A stretch of 36,222 nucleotides of DNA. Origin: Candidatus Gastranaerophilales bacterium (GTDB lineage: Bacteria; Cyanobacteriota; Vampirovibrionia; Gastranaerophilales; JAILCC01). The position numbers and the translations under genes are program-made. The notes under the pieces were generated by a model, which searched no databases, was not told where the DNA came from, and saw only the letters and a list, made by a program, of their open reading frames with translations. The stretch covers positions 1-36,222 of the forward strand of contig JAQVHS010000015.1 in NCBI GenBank assembly GCA_028696075.1. The letters are read 5' to 3'. Of the stretch, positions 15,893-24,629 are shown in pieces. Each line of letters starts with the position of its first letter. Positions within the stretch are counted from its first letter, which is position 1.

Positions 15893-16543
15893 TTAATAAA
15901 TGCTCATTTTTTTTTGATGGATTGGCGGAGGCTGCAAATAAAGAGGCTTCAAATCCCACCAATTAACAAGTTTATGCCTGTTAATTTTTTCTTCGGTTAT
16001 TTCAAGCAAAATTCTTCCAAAATCCGCTTCAGACGTTTCAAAATTAATATATTCAATTCCTTCTTTGATAAAAATCCCACCTAAAGAACTGTCTGATATA
16101 ACTTTACAATTTTTAGATTTGATAAGAGATAAAAGCCCGGAAAGTTCAATCATTGATACTGTGTTGTCATTACTTTGCTTGACATAAGCCATATTTTTCC
16201 TGGCGTCTAATGCACATATAGAAGGCTCTGAAATAATTCTGCTTAAAATTTCCGCTGAATTTATTGGAACACAAGAAATATCAAGAGTCTGCGCTATTGT
16301 TTTTGCGATACTTACTCCTACTCTAATTCCTGTAAAGCTCCCCGGTCCTATATTTGTAGCAACCAAATTAATGTCTTTTAATGTAAGATTATTTTCTTTA
16401 AGCAGTTTTACGATTGTATCAAGCAAATATGCACTGTGGTAGTTTTTTTCATCGCTTAGTATTGTTTTTGTTGTTATATCGTCATTTATTTTAAGGCCTA
16501 TACAGGTTTTGTGAAGGCTCGTATCAAACGCCAGTATATTCAT
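15893..16543 (-). CDS. tsaB: tRNA threonylcarbamoyladenosine biosynthesis protein TsaB
   Basis: Scaffold partner of TsaD in making t6A37 of ANN-decoding tRNAs. At 216 residues it has the ASKHA-type N-terminus (ILAFDTSLHKTCIGL) and GPGSFTGIRVGV (near 67-78), the diagnostic TsaB segment. The C-terminal half is divergent, as is common. It overlaps tsaE by 21 bases, so the two are coupled. TsaD and TsaC are not in the window. Confidence 0.92.
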   Translation of the reverse strand: MNILAFDTSLHKTCIGLKINDDITTKTILSDEKNYHSAYLLDTIVKLLKENNLTLKDINLVATNIGPGSFTGIRVGVSIAKTIAQTLDISCVPINSAEILSRIISEPSICALDARKNMAYVKQSNDNTVSMIELSGLLSLIKSKNCKVISDSSLGGIFIKEGIEYINFETSEADFGRILLEITEEKINRHKLVNWWDLKPLYLQPPPIHQKKMSIY

Positions 16544-17024
16544 AGTTCTTGAACCTTTCTTTCAAAGCCTTTATAAGGGCTGCCTCTTCGCAGGTCAATT
16601 CCAAAGCCCTTGTGTCTTCATCAATGTATTTTATGTTAAGATTCAACCTTTTTGGGGGTAGTCTGTTATCGGAAAATTCTGCCCATTCAACAATCGTAAG
16701 AGTATCAGGCTGCTCACAGTAAGTTTCTATTTCATCAATCATTGAGCTCACTCCCTCTTTTTCAAGACGGTAGAAATCAAAGTGATAAAGAGGGATTTTA
16801 CCCGAGTGATATTCATTAAGGATAACAAAGCTCGGGCTTGTAACTTTTTCGACGACTCCCGTGCGTTTTGCAATAAATCTTGTCAGTGCTGTTTTTCCGC
16901 TCCCTATATCACCATAAAGACAAATCAGTCCGCCATTATTTTCGATATAAAAATCAGCTAAAATTTCTGCGATTTTTTGCGTATCTTTAAGGTTGTTTGA
17001 AGTTATTTTTATTGAGTTAGCCAT
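16524..17024 (-). CDS. tsaE: tRNA threonylcarbamoyladenosine biosynthesis ATPase TsaE
   Basis: ATPase that resets the TsaB-TsaD complex in t6A synthesis. In 166 residues the Walker A GDIGSGKTAL (near 39-48), TSPSFVILNEY (switch) and VEWAEF (Walker B-like/W motif) all fit. No normal Shine-Dalgarno spacing exists. Instead an extended -10 ends exactly six bases before the ATG, so the gene can be read from a leaderless transcript as well as from the upstream asmA-like gene 24 bases away. TsaB follows by overlap. Confidence 0.94.
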   Translation of the reverse strand: MANSIKITSNNLKDTQKIAEILADFYIENNGGLICLYGDIGSGKTALTRFIAKRTGVVEKVTSPSFVILNEYHSGKIPLYHFDFYRLEKEGVSSMIDEIETYCEQPDTLTIVEWAEFSDNRLPPKRLNLNIKYIDEDTRALELTCEEAALIKALKERFKNYEYTGV

Positions 17025-17030
17025 ACCTTG

Positions 17031-17039
17031 ATTTTAGCA
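17031..17039 (-). promoter_or_regulatory. extended -10 promoter for a leaderless tsaE transcript
   Basis: The minus strand reads TGC then TAAAAT (17039-17031), then CAAGGT, then ATG at 17024. The predicted transcription start is the A of the start codon. It lies in the 24-base gap after the asmA-like stop. Confidence 0.55.
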
Positions 17040-17048
17040 TGAAAAATT

Positions 17049-20000
17049 TTATTCTTCCTTGGGCTTTAAGAATAATTTGCCGAAGTTCTGCAGAGTTTTG
17101 ACAGTTTCATTTTCTTGCAGCTGTTTAATTTGGGGGATTTCTTTAACTTGTTCAATAATTTCTTCTTTTGTTTTAGGGATTTTTATTTGCAATTGCGAAG
17201 ACAATGACTCTTCGGTCTTTTCCTGTGCTTCTTCCGTATTAAGCCACTGGAAAGACTTAACGGAAGACGGGTTCATGGTATTGCCGTCTATAACCACCTT
17301 GAAGGTTTTAGAGCTTGCTTTTGGGGTAAGCTGCGGAATGTTATTTATAGTGTTATCGGGAGCAACAGCGTTAAATGCTTTTAGCATGCCGGAGAGTACC
17401 GAACCGAATTTAGGAATATAATTTAAGATTTTATCCAGACTCATATCTGCCAAAGGCCCGAGAAGGCTTGTCAGTTTTTGGTTTAAACGTCCGTATATTT
17501 TTATATCCCCGTTGCTGTTAAGCATATTAAGCTTGCCGTCAAGCAATAATGCCATATATTCACCGCTTGATGTCACAGGCTTAAGGTGGACATATCCGTT
17601 GTTAAAGGACAAAGCCCCTTCCATAACTGCAAATTTACCTGTATTATACGGTGCAACGGTATTAACGACGGAATAAATATTTGATTTTAAAAAACTGTTA
17701 TTGAGAATGTTGCCCGCTTTAAGGTAGAAGTCAAGACGCCCTAAACTGCCCATCTGCCCGTCCTTTACCTTGAACGAAGCATTTCCGCTCATTGTCTTCA
17801 ACTGTTTTTCCATAGTATCACCCGACATGGCAATTTTTGCAGTAAAATCCAATGTGCCTTGCAGCTGGTCTTTTATTGCAATCAGAGCTGTAACTGCTTT
17901 ATTAGCGTTCATATCGCTTCCGTTTAAATCCGCCGTCATATGAAGGTTTTTAAGATTATACTTAATCATGCCTGAAACATTACCGTCAAAAGCGTTCGCT
18001 TTCATAGGGCTTATCGTAAGCAAATCGTTATGAAGCTTAAAATCGGAAGTAATGTTAGAAGCTTCTATCGTGCCTGTTTTAAACTTGGCAATTTTCGCAC
18101 TGCCGTTTAAAATAGTTACAGGTATCATAGGAGCGTTAGAAACAACCGTTCCGGCAGGTGCTTGCGGGAATTTGGTTGTTGCATAGATAATTTTGTCCAA
18201 ATCAATATCAGATGATACTAATTTCATATTGTGAACCACAAAAGGCATTGTGATTTTTGATGAAGCACTAAAGTCGATATCCATAGGGTTGCCGTTAACA
18301 TTCAAACCTAATATCTCACCTGTAATAGACGAAGAATTCAGATTTATATTGATTATTTGGGCTCTTATTAGATAGTCGGGAATGCTGACGCTTGAAAGGT
18401 TTATATTTCCTCTCAAAGCCGGTGAAGCCATATTGCCGTCAATGTTAATATTCGCTTTCAGATTTACGTTTGACTTTGGCAGCGCATCGTTTGTTATGCT
18501 TAATTCTTGCGGAATTGTTAATTTTATACCTTTAAGTTTGTTGCCGTTTATATGACCGTTTAACTTTATGACTTCATTTGCTGTTTTTAGAGAAGCAAAA
18601 TCATTGCCCAAAATTTCTGCAGCCATGTATAAACCGGCATCCGTTATATTAATATTAGACCCTTCTATTAAGGTATCTATATTTAATATGCTGTCTTTTT
18701 GGGCGAGTTTTTTGATGGTAGCTACCGTAAAATGATTTTGGGCATCTGCCATGATTTGTGCTTTTACGTTTATTTTTTTATCGTTACCGCTTATTTTCAC
18801 CAGCAAAGGAAGAGAGCCTTTGGCTGTTACGTAGGGGTAAAGGCTCTTATCTACAAATGCTTTAATATCCAAAGAGTTAATTTTGCCTTTTGCGCTTAAG
18901 TTTATATCAGGTTTTGTACTGTATTCTTTAATAATACCCTCAAAGGCTAAATTTGAGTTATTTAAAGAGAGTGTAGATGGTTTAACGGTTATTACTTTAG
19001 GTGTAATGCTTACCGCAACTGCCGGCAGAACAGCGGTCATGTTAAGGTCATTTAATATGGCTTTGGAATCATTTAAAGCTATATCCCCTGAAAAATCCTT
19101 ACCGTTTGTTTTTATATCGGCATTAAGGGATTTATTGATAAATGTAATGTTGTTCAGTTTATCTTTTGCTTTTAAATTTGCAAGCTGCATATTAACAGCA
19201 GGCTTAATATCCTCCAGCTTGCCTTTGATAACTATTGATAAATCCAGTATACCGCTTTGGACTTCATAGGATTTTCTTAAGTCTGCTGGCATAAGTGTAT
19301 TGGCAAGCTGCGCGATTTTAAGGTTTTTGGTCGTAACAGAAATATCCGCTACAGCATCAGAAGTGATTTTGCCTGTTATATTAAAAGGAGTTCCGTTAAT
19401 CAATGCAGTGGTTTTATTTATTTTAAACTCGTTGCCTGACATATCTACTAAAGAGTTGATAGCAGTTACATTAAGCCCCAGCAGGTTATATCTGATTTCG
19501 CCGTTTACTACCTCAAATTTGCCTTTCGACTCAAATTTTTTAAGGTTTGTTTTTAAATCAAAGTCAGAAGTTATATAACCTTTTGTTTGAATTTTGTTCA
19601 AATCGTTAGGAATATTCAAAGAGCTGAAAACAGCTATAGCGATTTTTTGAAGATTATTAATGCTTATTTTTTCTGTCAAAACATTCAATGCAATATCAGG
19701 GTGTTTGGAATTATTTATAACCCCTTTTATAGCCGCTTTTTCGTTATCACATAATGCAAGCAAGGCATCAAAAGATATCTTTTCATTTTTAAATACGGCA
19801 TGAATATTGCTTTGAGGGAGTGTCTTCTTATCTATAACAAAGCTTATATTATCCGCATCAAATTTGCCGTTAATTCTTAAATTATCTTTCTTTTGAGTTA
19901 TCTTAAGGTCAGATTTAATATTGGCTTTGAAGTCATATTTGATAAACTCGTCTACAAAATCAAAATATATTGCTTCTGCTTCTTTTTTAACCTCCTGATT

Positions 20001-20672
20001 AGTCATATCCGGCAGAAATGTATCAATATTTAGGTCATAAACCATATTTTCTTTGTCATTGGCAACTACTTTGCCTGTCAGCGCTATGCGGGCATGCTTA
20101 TTCAAAATTGTTTTATCAATAAGTATTTTATCGTTCATTAGTTTAATATTGTTTTTTGTTTTAAGGTCAGTAAAGCTGACTTCGCCGCCTTGAATCATAA
20201 CCTTTGGCATTTTATCGGAAATTTTGAACGGTATTGCTACAGGTTCTTGATTAGCGGCAGTATTTTGCATATTATCGGCAAAATATTTTTCGATTTTGAG
20301 CCTGCCGTTATCATACACTTCAATATTAAATTGAGGGTTGTTTACAGTTACATCGCTTATTTGAACAGTTTTGAAAATAAGAGGGAGCAAATTTATTTTC
20401 ACTTCCGCCTTTTGGGTATTAAGCAGCTGCGTATTGTCGGGGTAGGAAACTTTTAAATCATCAATTCTAAGCCCTGCTTTTAAATTAGGGGTTGTGATGA
20501 TTTTTATATTTGACAAATCAACATTTAACTTTGCATTTTCAAATGCTGCCCTTTTAATATCATTTGTATAGTGATTCAGATTAATAGCATTTGGAATAAC
20601 AAATAAAAATGCCAGATACGCCAAAGCAATGATAGCAGCTAATACAATTATTGTGATTTTTAAAGCCTTCAT
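17049..20672 (-). CDS. large AsmA-like (AsmA/TamB superfamily) envelope protein
   Basis: Family members bridge inner and outer membranes and influence lipid transport or outer-membrane assembly; this role is by family. 1207 residues: an N-terminal transmembrane anchor (about 4-24), then a long repetitive beta-rich periplasmic part dominated by Asn, Lys, Leu and Ile. The C-terminal AsmA region has SFKVKDGQMGSLGRLDF and a DGKLN...GDIKIYGR element, and a charged coiled tail follows. I start at 20672, because GGGAG sits nine bases before that ATG; the frame extends nine codons further up. It heads an operon with tsaE and tsaB and is evidence for a double-membrane envelope. Confidence 0.83.
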   Translation of the reverse strand: MKALKITIIVLAAIIALAYLAFLFVIPNAINLNHYTNDIKRAAFENAKLNVDLSNIKIITTPNLKAGLRIDDLKVSYPDNTQLLNTQKAEVKINLLPLIFKTVQISDVTVNNPQFNIEVYDNGRLKIEKYFADNMQNTAANQEPVAIPFKISDKMPKVMIQGGEVSFTDLKTKNNIKLMNDKILIDKTILNKHARIALTGKVVANDKENMVYDLNIDTFLPDMTNQEVKKEAEAIYFDFVDEFIKYDFKANIKSDLKITQKKDNLRINGKFDADNISFVIDKKTLPQSNIHAVFKNEKISFDALLALCDNEKAAIKGVINNSKHPDIALNVLTEKISINNLQKIAIAVFSSLNIPNDLNKIQTKGYITSDFDLKTNLKKFESKGKFEVVNGEIRYNLLGLNVTAINSLVDMSGNEFKINKTTALINGTPFNITGKITSDAVADISVTTKNLKIAQLANTLMPADLRKSYEVQSGILDLSIVIKGKLEDIKPAVNMQLANLKAKDKLNNITFINKSLNADIKTNGKDFSGDIALNDSKAILNDLNMTAVLPAVAVSITPKVITVKPSTLSLNNSNLAFEGIIKEYSTKPDINLSAKGKINSLDIKAFVDKSLYPYVTAKGSLPLLVKISGNDKKINVKAQIMADAQNHFTVATIKKLAQKDSILNIDTLIEGSNINITDAGLYMAAEILGNDFASLKTANEVIKLNGHINGNKLKGIKLTIPQELSITNDALPKSNVNLKANINIDGNMASPALRGNINLSSVSIPDYLIRAQIININLNSSSITGEILGLNVNGNPMDIDFSASSKITMPFVVHNMKLVSSDIDLDKIIYATTKFPQAPAGTVVSNAPMIPVTILNGSAKIAKFKTGTIEASNITSDFKLHNDLLTISPMKANAFDGNVSGMIKYNLKNLHMTADLNGSDMNANKAVTALIAIKDQLQGTLDFTAKIAMSGDTMEKQLKTMSGNASFKVKDGQMGSLGRLDFYLKAGNILNNSFLKSNIYSVVNTVAPYNTGKFAVMEGALSFNNGYVHLKPVTSSGEYMALLLDGKLNMLNSNGDIKIYGRLNQKLTSLLGPLADMSLDKILNYIPKFGSVLSGMLKAFNAVAPDNTINNIPQLTPKASSKTFKVVIDGNTMNPSSVKSFQWLNTEEAQEKTEESLSSQLQIKIPKTKEEIIEQVKEIPQIKQLQENETVKTLQNFGKLFLKPKEE

Positions 20673-20706
20673 GTATAAAACTCCCTGTCTGTTCTTCATG
20701 TATTTA

Positions 20707-20734
20707 ATTTTAGTATTTCATATAATAATTGCAA
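20707..20734 (-). promoter_or_regulatory. promoter of the asmA-like operon
   Basis: TTGCAA (20734-20729), 16-base spacer, TAAAAT (20712-20707). The predicted start is near 20700, 28 bases before the chosen ATG. Confidence 0.5.
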
Positions 20735-20843
20735 TATAACAGGTGGGTATAACCTTCAAAAAATATTTAACATTAACTTGACCTTGATGTATGCTTTTGA
20801 TATTTTGTATGTATTGGAAATCAAATAACAATAAAACGTGTGC

Positions 20844-20886
20844 GTGTGGCACTCTGCCAAAAAATATTGGTGTGTGGCACTCTGCC
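20844..20886 (+). repeat. 15-bp direct repeat upstream of tRNA-Leu
   Basis: GTGTGGCACTCTGCC occurs twice (20844-20858 and 20872-20886), 28 bases apart. Its first seven bases occur a third time at 20899-20905, inside the 5' end of tRNA-Leu, at nearly the same period. This looks like tandem copying of the tRNA 5' flank. Confidence 0.6.
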
Positions 20887-20894
20887 GAAGATAC

Positions 20895-20976
<82 letters not shown>

Positions 20977-20982
20977 ATCTTG

Positions 20983-21013
20983 AAAAAGGATACTCTTTAG
21001 AGTGTCCTTTTTT
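20983..21013 (+). terminator. intrinsic terminator after tRNA-Leu
   Basis: A 13-bp stem, AAAAAGGATACTC / GAGTGTCCTTTTT with one T-G wobble and a TTTA loop, ends in a T-run. It lies seven bases after the tRNA. Confidence 0.8.
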
Positions 21014-21047
21014 GTTATATAGAAAGGTTAAAAAGAGATTCAAGTTT

Positions 21048-21116
21048 ATGGGAAAATTCCTACCTCATATAACCGTAATAATTGCTATTGGGGGTTTTAT
21101 TTTTATCCGGCGGTAA
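21048..21116 (+). CDS. possible 22-residue membrane peptide
   Basis: ATG at 21048 opens MGKFLPHITVIIAIGGFIFIRR then TAA: one hydrophobic span capped by basic residues. It is 34 bases after the tRNA-Leu terminator and seven bases from the end of the minus-strand PHP gene. AAGAGA lies about 11 bases upstream, a weak ribosome site. No promoter is evident. It could be chance. Confidence 0.3.
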   Translation: MGKFLPHITVIIAIGGFIFIRR

Positions 21117-21123
21117 TAAAGCA

Positions 21124-22890
21124 TTATTCCGTTAAAAAAATGTTTTTTCCGTGGGTATCAAGACTACCCGATGGCAGCAAAGAATGCCTTTTTGCCGCTT
21201 TGTCTATAAAATCAAGCAAATCATCTTCAACTTTAACATAATTACCTGCTCCGCCTTGAAAATACGGGTAATTTTTTTCATAAAAAAGTGTTTTATCCCC
21301 TGCGTTTTCTTTGAAGAATTTAAAAAGATTTTCTATAGTTTCCTTTATCAGGCTATCTGTAGGCTCTTTAGTATAATCGTACTTATGTCTTAAAGCAGGA
21401 TGAGCTATTGCGGGTATGATATCATTGTCATGCTTTAAAATTTCTAATATTTTGCCAAATTCAAAAATCAAAGAAGAATCTTTTATACCTGTTTGATATA
21501 CTTGATTTTCTACTGATTGCAAACTCTCTTTAACACTGTCATTGAGAGGCTTAAATAAATCATCCACTTCTTTAAAGAGTCCTTTGTAGTTTTCCGCATT
21601 AATCTTCATGTCTTTGCCGTGTAACCGTTGAAGCAGTTCCATTTTTATTGAAGCAATATATTTTTCCCAATAAGGAACAGGGGCGTTTGGCATCAAATTT
21701 TTATGTACAAAAGTAACATGAGAAGCTGTAGATGGGAAATCCAACGTTTGGGTTGCAAGTTTTTTGCCTAAAAATTCTTTTAAAGGTTCATTATATTTCA
21801 CAAGTTCATGATAGATTTTGCGAAATTGCAAGTAATCTTTAACAGGATTTATTATGGTATTAAGCCCTTCTTTTATACACCAGCTTGTAGTTTTGGCTTC
21901 GTCCAAATTATAATCGATTTCTTTAAAATCCCATGCGTCTTTAAACTTATCCTTCATTTTAGCAATAATGTGCCTTGCCATATTGATAGTATTTTTTTGC
22001 TTCTGTTCAACCATTGATGCAAAATCGCCTTTAAAAGGATTAACACAGTACGCCAGAAGATGGGTGGAAAAATTCTCATTAACGTTTGGCAGATTGGAAT
22101 GGTAAGTAGAAAGTTCTGCACCCAAAACCAACCTCAAATTCTTATATTTTTCAGGCGCAGCAGCAATGATTTTCAGCGCATCAATACAACCTTTTGTGGT
22201 GTCATGGTCTGTTATTGCGATGGTGAAAGGAGCATTTGAAACTAAGGAAGGGTTAGAAGCAGCCACTTTATCGGCATAAGCCGCCGCATCGTCAAGCAGT
22301 TTCTGTACAGACATAGCGCCGTCTGAGGCCTGAGTGTGCATGTGCAAATTTGCCCTATAGAGAAGATTATTTATGTTATCAAAATTTTCGCTGTCCTGTA
22401 CCCATTTTTGTGCTCTTTGACCTTGTTTATAGCAGGCGGGGTTCCCATCTAAACCTTTTACTACGGCGGTAAGCTCCTGTTTGCCGATAATCGAGCGCAA
22501 AACAGCATAATCCTCAACCTTTAACCCGGCTTGAGCAGATATTTCCTGCATAAGGCTTTTTCTGTAAGTAATGTCATCGGCAAAATTAGCCATTTGCTCT
22601 TCAAAAACTTTTTTGACAGAGCTTTTTAAAACAACTTCTTTAGCGTTGTTAATAATAGCCCCTGCTGCCTCAGAGGCCTTGCTAATATTTCTTTTGTGAA
22701 TAATTACCCCTGCTGTAATAATGGCAAGCCCTGCAGCACCTGTTAAAAGATAATTTTTCAATTTTTTGTTTTCCTGCACTTCCTGTTTGGGGATATATGA
22801 AGCAGGGGCAACGTTAACCGGAGCGTAATTCCGACTTACGGCAGGATATGAATTAAATTGTTTGAAAATAACAGGATTAATTTGTGTCAT
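21124..22890 (-). CDS. membrane-anchored PHP-domain phosphoesterase
   Basis: 588 residues. An N-terminal polar stretch (with NPVIFKQ at 6-11), one transmembrane helix (about 47-64) and basic residues precede a PHP metal-hydrolase domain. Metal motifs in order: HMHTQASD (His183, His185, Asp190), TDHD (Asp228, His229, Asp230), GAE (Glu259), a His near 277, AHP in the later half, and LDTHG (Asp578, His580) at the very end. The domain is long, with a helical insertion of roughly 200 residues in the middle. Substrate unknown; PHP relatives cleave phosphate esters. Its ATG overlaps the stop of the cupin-like gene (ATGA), so the two are coupled and probably act together. Confidence 0.75.
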   Translation of the reverse strand: MTQINPVIFKQFNSYPAVSRNYAPVNVAPASYIPKQEVQENKKLKNYLLTGAAGLAIITAGVIIHKRNISKASEAAGAIINNAKEVVLKSSVKKVFEEQMANFADDITYRKSLMQEISAQAGLKVEDYAVLRSIIGKQELTAVVKGLDGNPACYKQGQRAQKWVQDSENFDNINNLLYRANLHMHTQASDGAMSVQKLLDDAAAYADKVAASNPSLVSNAPFTIAITDHDTTKGCIDALKIIAAAPEKYKNLRLVLGAELSTYHSNLPNVNENFSTHLLAYCVNPFKGDFASMVEQKQKNTINMARHIIAKMKDKFKDAWDFKEIDYNLDEAKTTSWCIKEGLNTIINPVKDYLQFRKIYHELVKYNEPLKEFLGKKLATQTLDFPSTASHVTFVHKNLMPNAPVPYWEKYIASIKMELLQRLHGKDMKINAENYKGLFKEVDDLFKPLNDSVKESLQSVENQVYQTGIKDSSLIFEFGKILEILKHDNDIIPAIAHPALRHKYDYTKEPTDSLIKETIENLFKFFKENAGDKTLFYEKNYPYFQGGAGNYVKVEDDLLDFIDKAAKRHSLLPSGSLDTHGKNIFLTE

Positions 22891-24527
22891 TGGTTACCCT
22901 TATTTATTATGTTTGGAAACAAAAGGCGAACAAGGAAGAGAGGAGGGCTTAACATAAAGTCAGGCTCTTTTAGGATGCTTGAATTGTTTAGCATATGTTT
23001 TGCCTTTGTCTTTAATTCTTCGTTAAACGGTTCAACTATGTTTTTAAATTTAAGACCGTAGTGAAAAGAAGATGGCGCCTGCGTACATAAATGTTCGTAT
23101 TTCCCTTTTATAGCCACAATACCATGCTCAAGACCGGATGGGACTACTGCACAATCACCTTTTTTTAATACTTTGATTGATTTTTGCCCGTTAACTATCG
23201 CGCACATAGCTGCTTCACCTTGTGTTACCACGTATACTTCCGTCATTTTTTCATTCAAGTTACTGGCATTTTGATGCTTATGAATCTCTTCTTCCGGTCT
23301 GATTATATTAAAATCTTTGACTGTAGTATCAAACTCGTCATTTCCGTCATAAACTCTGGATACCCCGTTAATAAAAGTTCCCTTTCTTGTCCATGCCGTA
23401 GAATTAGTAATCCATTCCGTGGGCATTGAATTATGCTGGTTAATTTTGTCTTTATGCAAATATACAGTTACGTCGTTATTTTCATTGGCAAGACCGGAGA
23501 TATCAAATCCTGATTTGGTTGTACCAAGCCATACCGCTAATATTTCATTCTTAACATCACCATATATTTGAACCTTATCCCATAACTCTTTTTGTAATTC
23601 ATCTATTGTATAAAAAGAATTCCATACAATTTTATCATTTTGGCGCTTTAAAATTTCGCGAGCTAAAAGTTTATCGTAAACCCAATCAGGACAACTGCAA
23701 AAATATTCACGCTTTACCTCACCTTCATTCTGTAGAGTGAATATATTTCTCCTTTTATATTGTGAGTATATTTGAACAATTCGGTTAGCCGATTTTTCAT
23801 CTATGTTTAATGAAGTTAAATGATTTTTAAGCTTATCGGTTTCCGTATTAAATCTAAAAGAAGTATAACCCTCGCTGTCAACCGGATAAATGAAGCCACA
23901 ATCTTCTAATTGTTTTACATAAGGTATAAAGACTTTTTTATGTACTTTATCTGCAAATATTTTTTTATTCTTATCCGTCAAAAGCTCAAAAAATTCTCTA
24001 TGAGTTGTTTCAAAAGGTGACATCTTAGAATACCAGTAGGGCATTTTACCGGTAATAACAACCATAGGGTTACCTTCAATAACATTCACTTTTGCATATG
24101 TTTTAGCGGGGATTAAAATAGCACCGGGTTCGTTGAGATACATTTCATTGCGATTGGGAGAGTTGGCGCTCAATCTGCAATCAGATTGAGCTATTACTTG
24201 TGTTTCTTTATCGTAGTAAGTTGTGCTTCTGAGATAATTTTTAGCGGCTTCGCCATAATATAATACTGTATCGGTTTCATTATCAACATCATAACCGCCA
24301 TCGTAACGGGGTTGAAGTAATTTATCTTCACAGCCTAAAATAAACGCACTTTTAATATCAGTGGCAGTAGCACCAAAGGATATAAGATTATAATAATTAC
24401 AGGGGCAAGCGCTCAAAGAGCTGCCTTGTAATCTATCCCTTGAAAAATTTTTTTTATCGGAACGATTGGCTAAACTGCTACCCGTAGTACGGATAAGATT
24501 GTATGGTTTTACTTGTGATACATTCAT
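22887..24527 (-). CDS. protein with C-terminal cupin domain, otherwise unknown
   Basis: 546 residues, not recognised overall. The N-terminal 60 residues look disordered and include LISFGA (48-53). A segment near 130-165 (PGAILIPAKTYAKV, MVVITGKMPYW) may be a first, degenerate beta barrel. The C-terminal cupin is clearer: His416, His418, Glu430 with EVYVVTQG, then GDCAVVPSGLEHG with His468 fit the 3-His/1-Glu metal pattern with a lengthened first spacing. Two Cys-x-Cys pairs (ACPC, CSCP) are visible. A strong promoter lies 28 bases upstream; the PHP gene follows by 4-base overlap. It may act on a sugar or sugar phosphate, but this is not shown. Confidence 0.65.
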   Translation of the reverse strand: MNVSQVKPYNLIRTTGSSLANRSDKKNFSRDRLQGSSLSACPCNYYNLISFGATATDIKSAFILGCEDKLLQPRYDGGYDVDNETDTVLYYGEAAKNYLRSTTYYDKETQVIAQSDCRLSANSPNRNEMYLNEPGAILIPAKTYAKVNVIEGNPMVVITGKMPYWYSKMSPFETTHREFFELLTDKNKKIFADKVHKKVFIPYVKQLEDCGFIYPVDSEGYTSFRFNTETDKLKNHLTSLNIDEKSANRIVQIYSQYKRRNIFTLQNEGEVKREYFCSCPDWVYDKLLAREILKRQNDKIVWNSFYTIDELQKELWDKVQIYGDVKNEILAVWLGTTKSGFDISGLANENNDVTVYLHKDKINQHNSMPTEWITNSTAWTRKGTFINGVSRVYDGNDEFDTTVKDFNIIRPEEEIHKHQNASNLNEKMTEVYVVTQGEAAMCAIVNGQKSIKVLKKGDCAVVPSGLEHGIVAIKGKYEHLCTQAPSSFHYGLKFKNIVEPFNEELKTKAKHMLNNSSILKEPDFMLSPPLFLVRLLFPNIINKGNQ

Positions 24528-24561
24528 GTGGAAACTTCATCGGGTGAAATAATTAATATTA

Positions 24562-24590
24562 ATTCTAGCAAACTATCCGGTTTGTGACAA
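24562..24590 (-). promoter_or_regulatory. strong promoter of the cupin-PHP operon
   Basis: TTGTCA (24590-24585), 17-base spacer ending in TGC, then TAGAAT (24567-24562): a near-consensus -35 plus an extended -10. The predicted start is 24555, with a 28-base leader lacking an obvious Shine-Dalgarno. Confidence 0.7.
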
Positions 24591-24629
24591 TAAAATATAT
24601 ACATTTATTAAGTAAATTATGGCAGCTTT

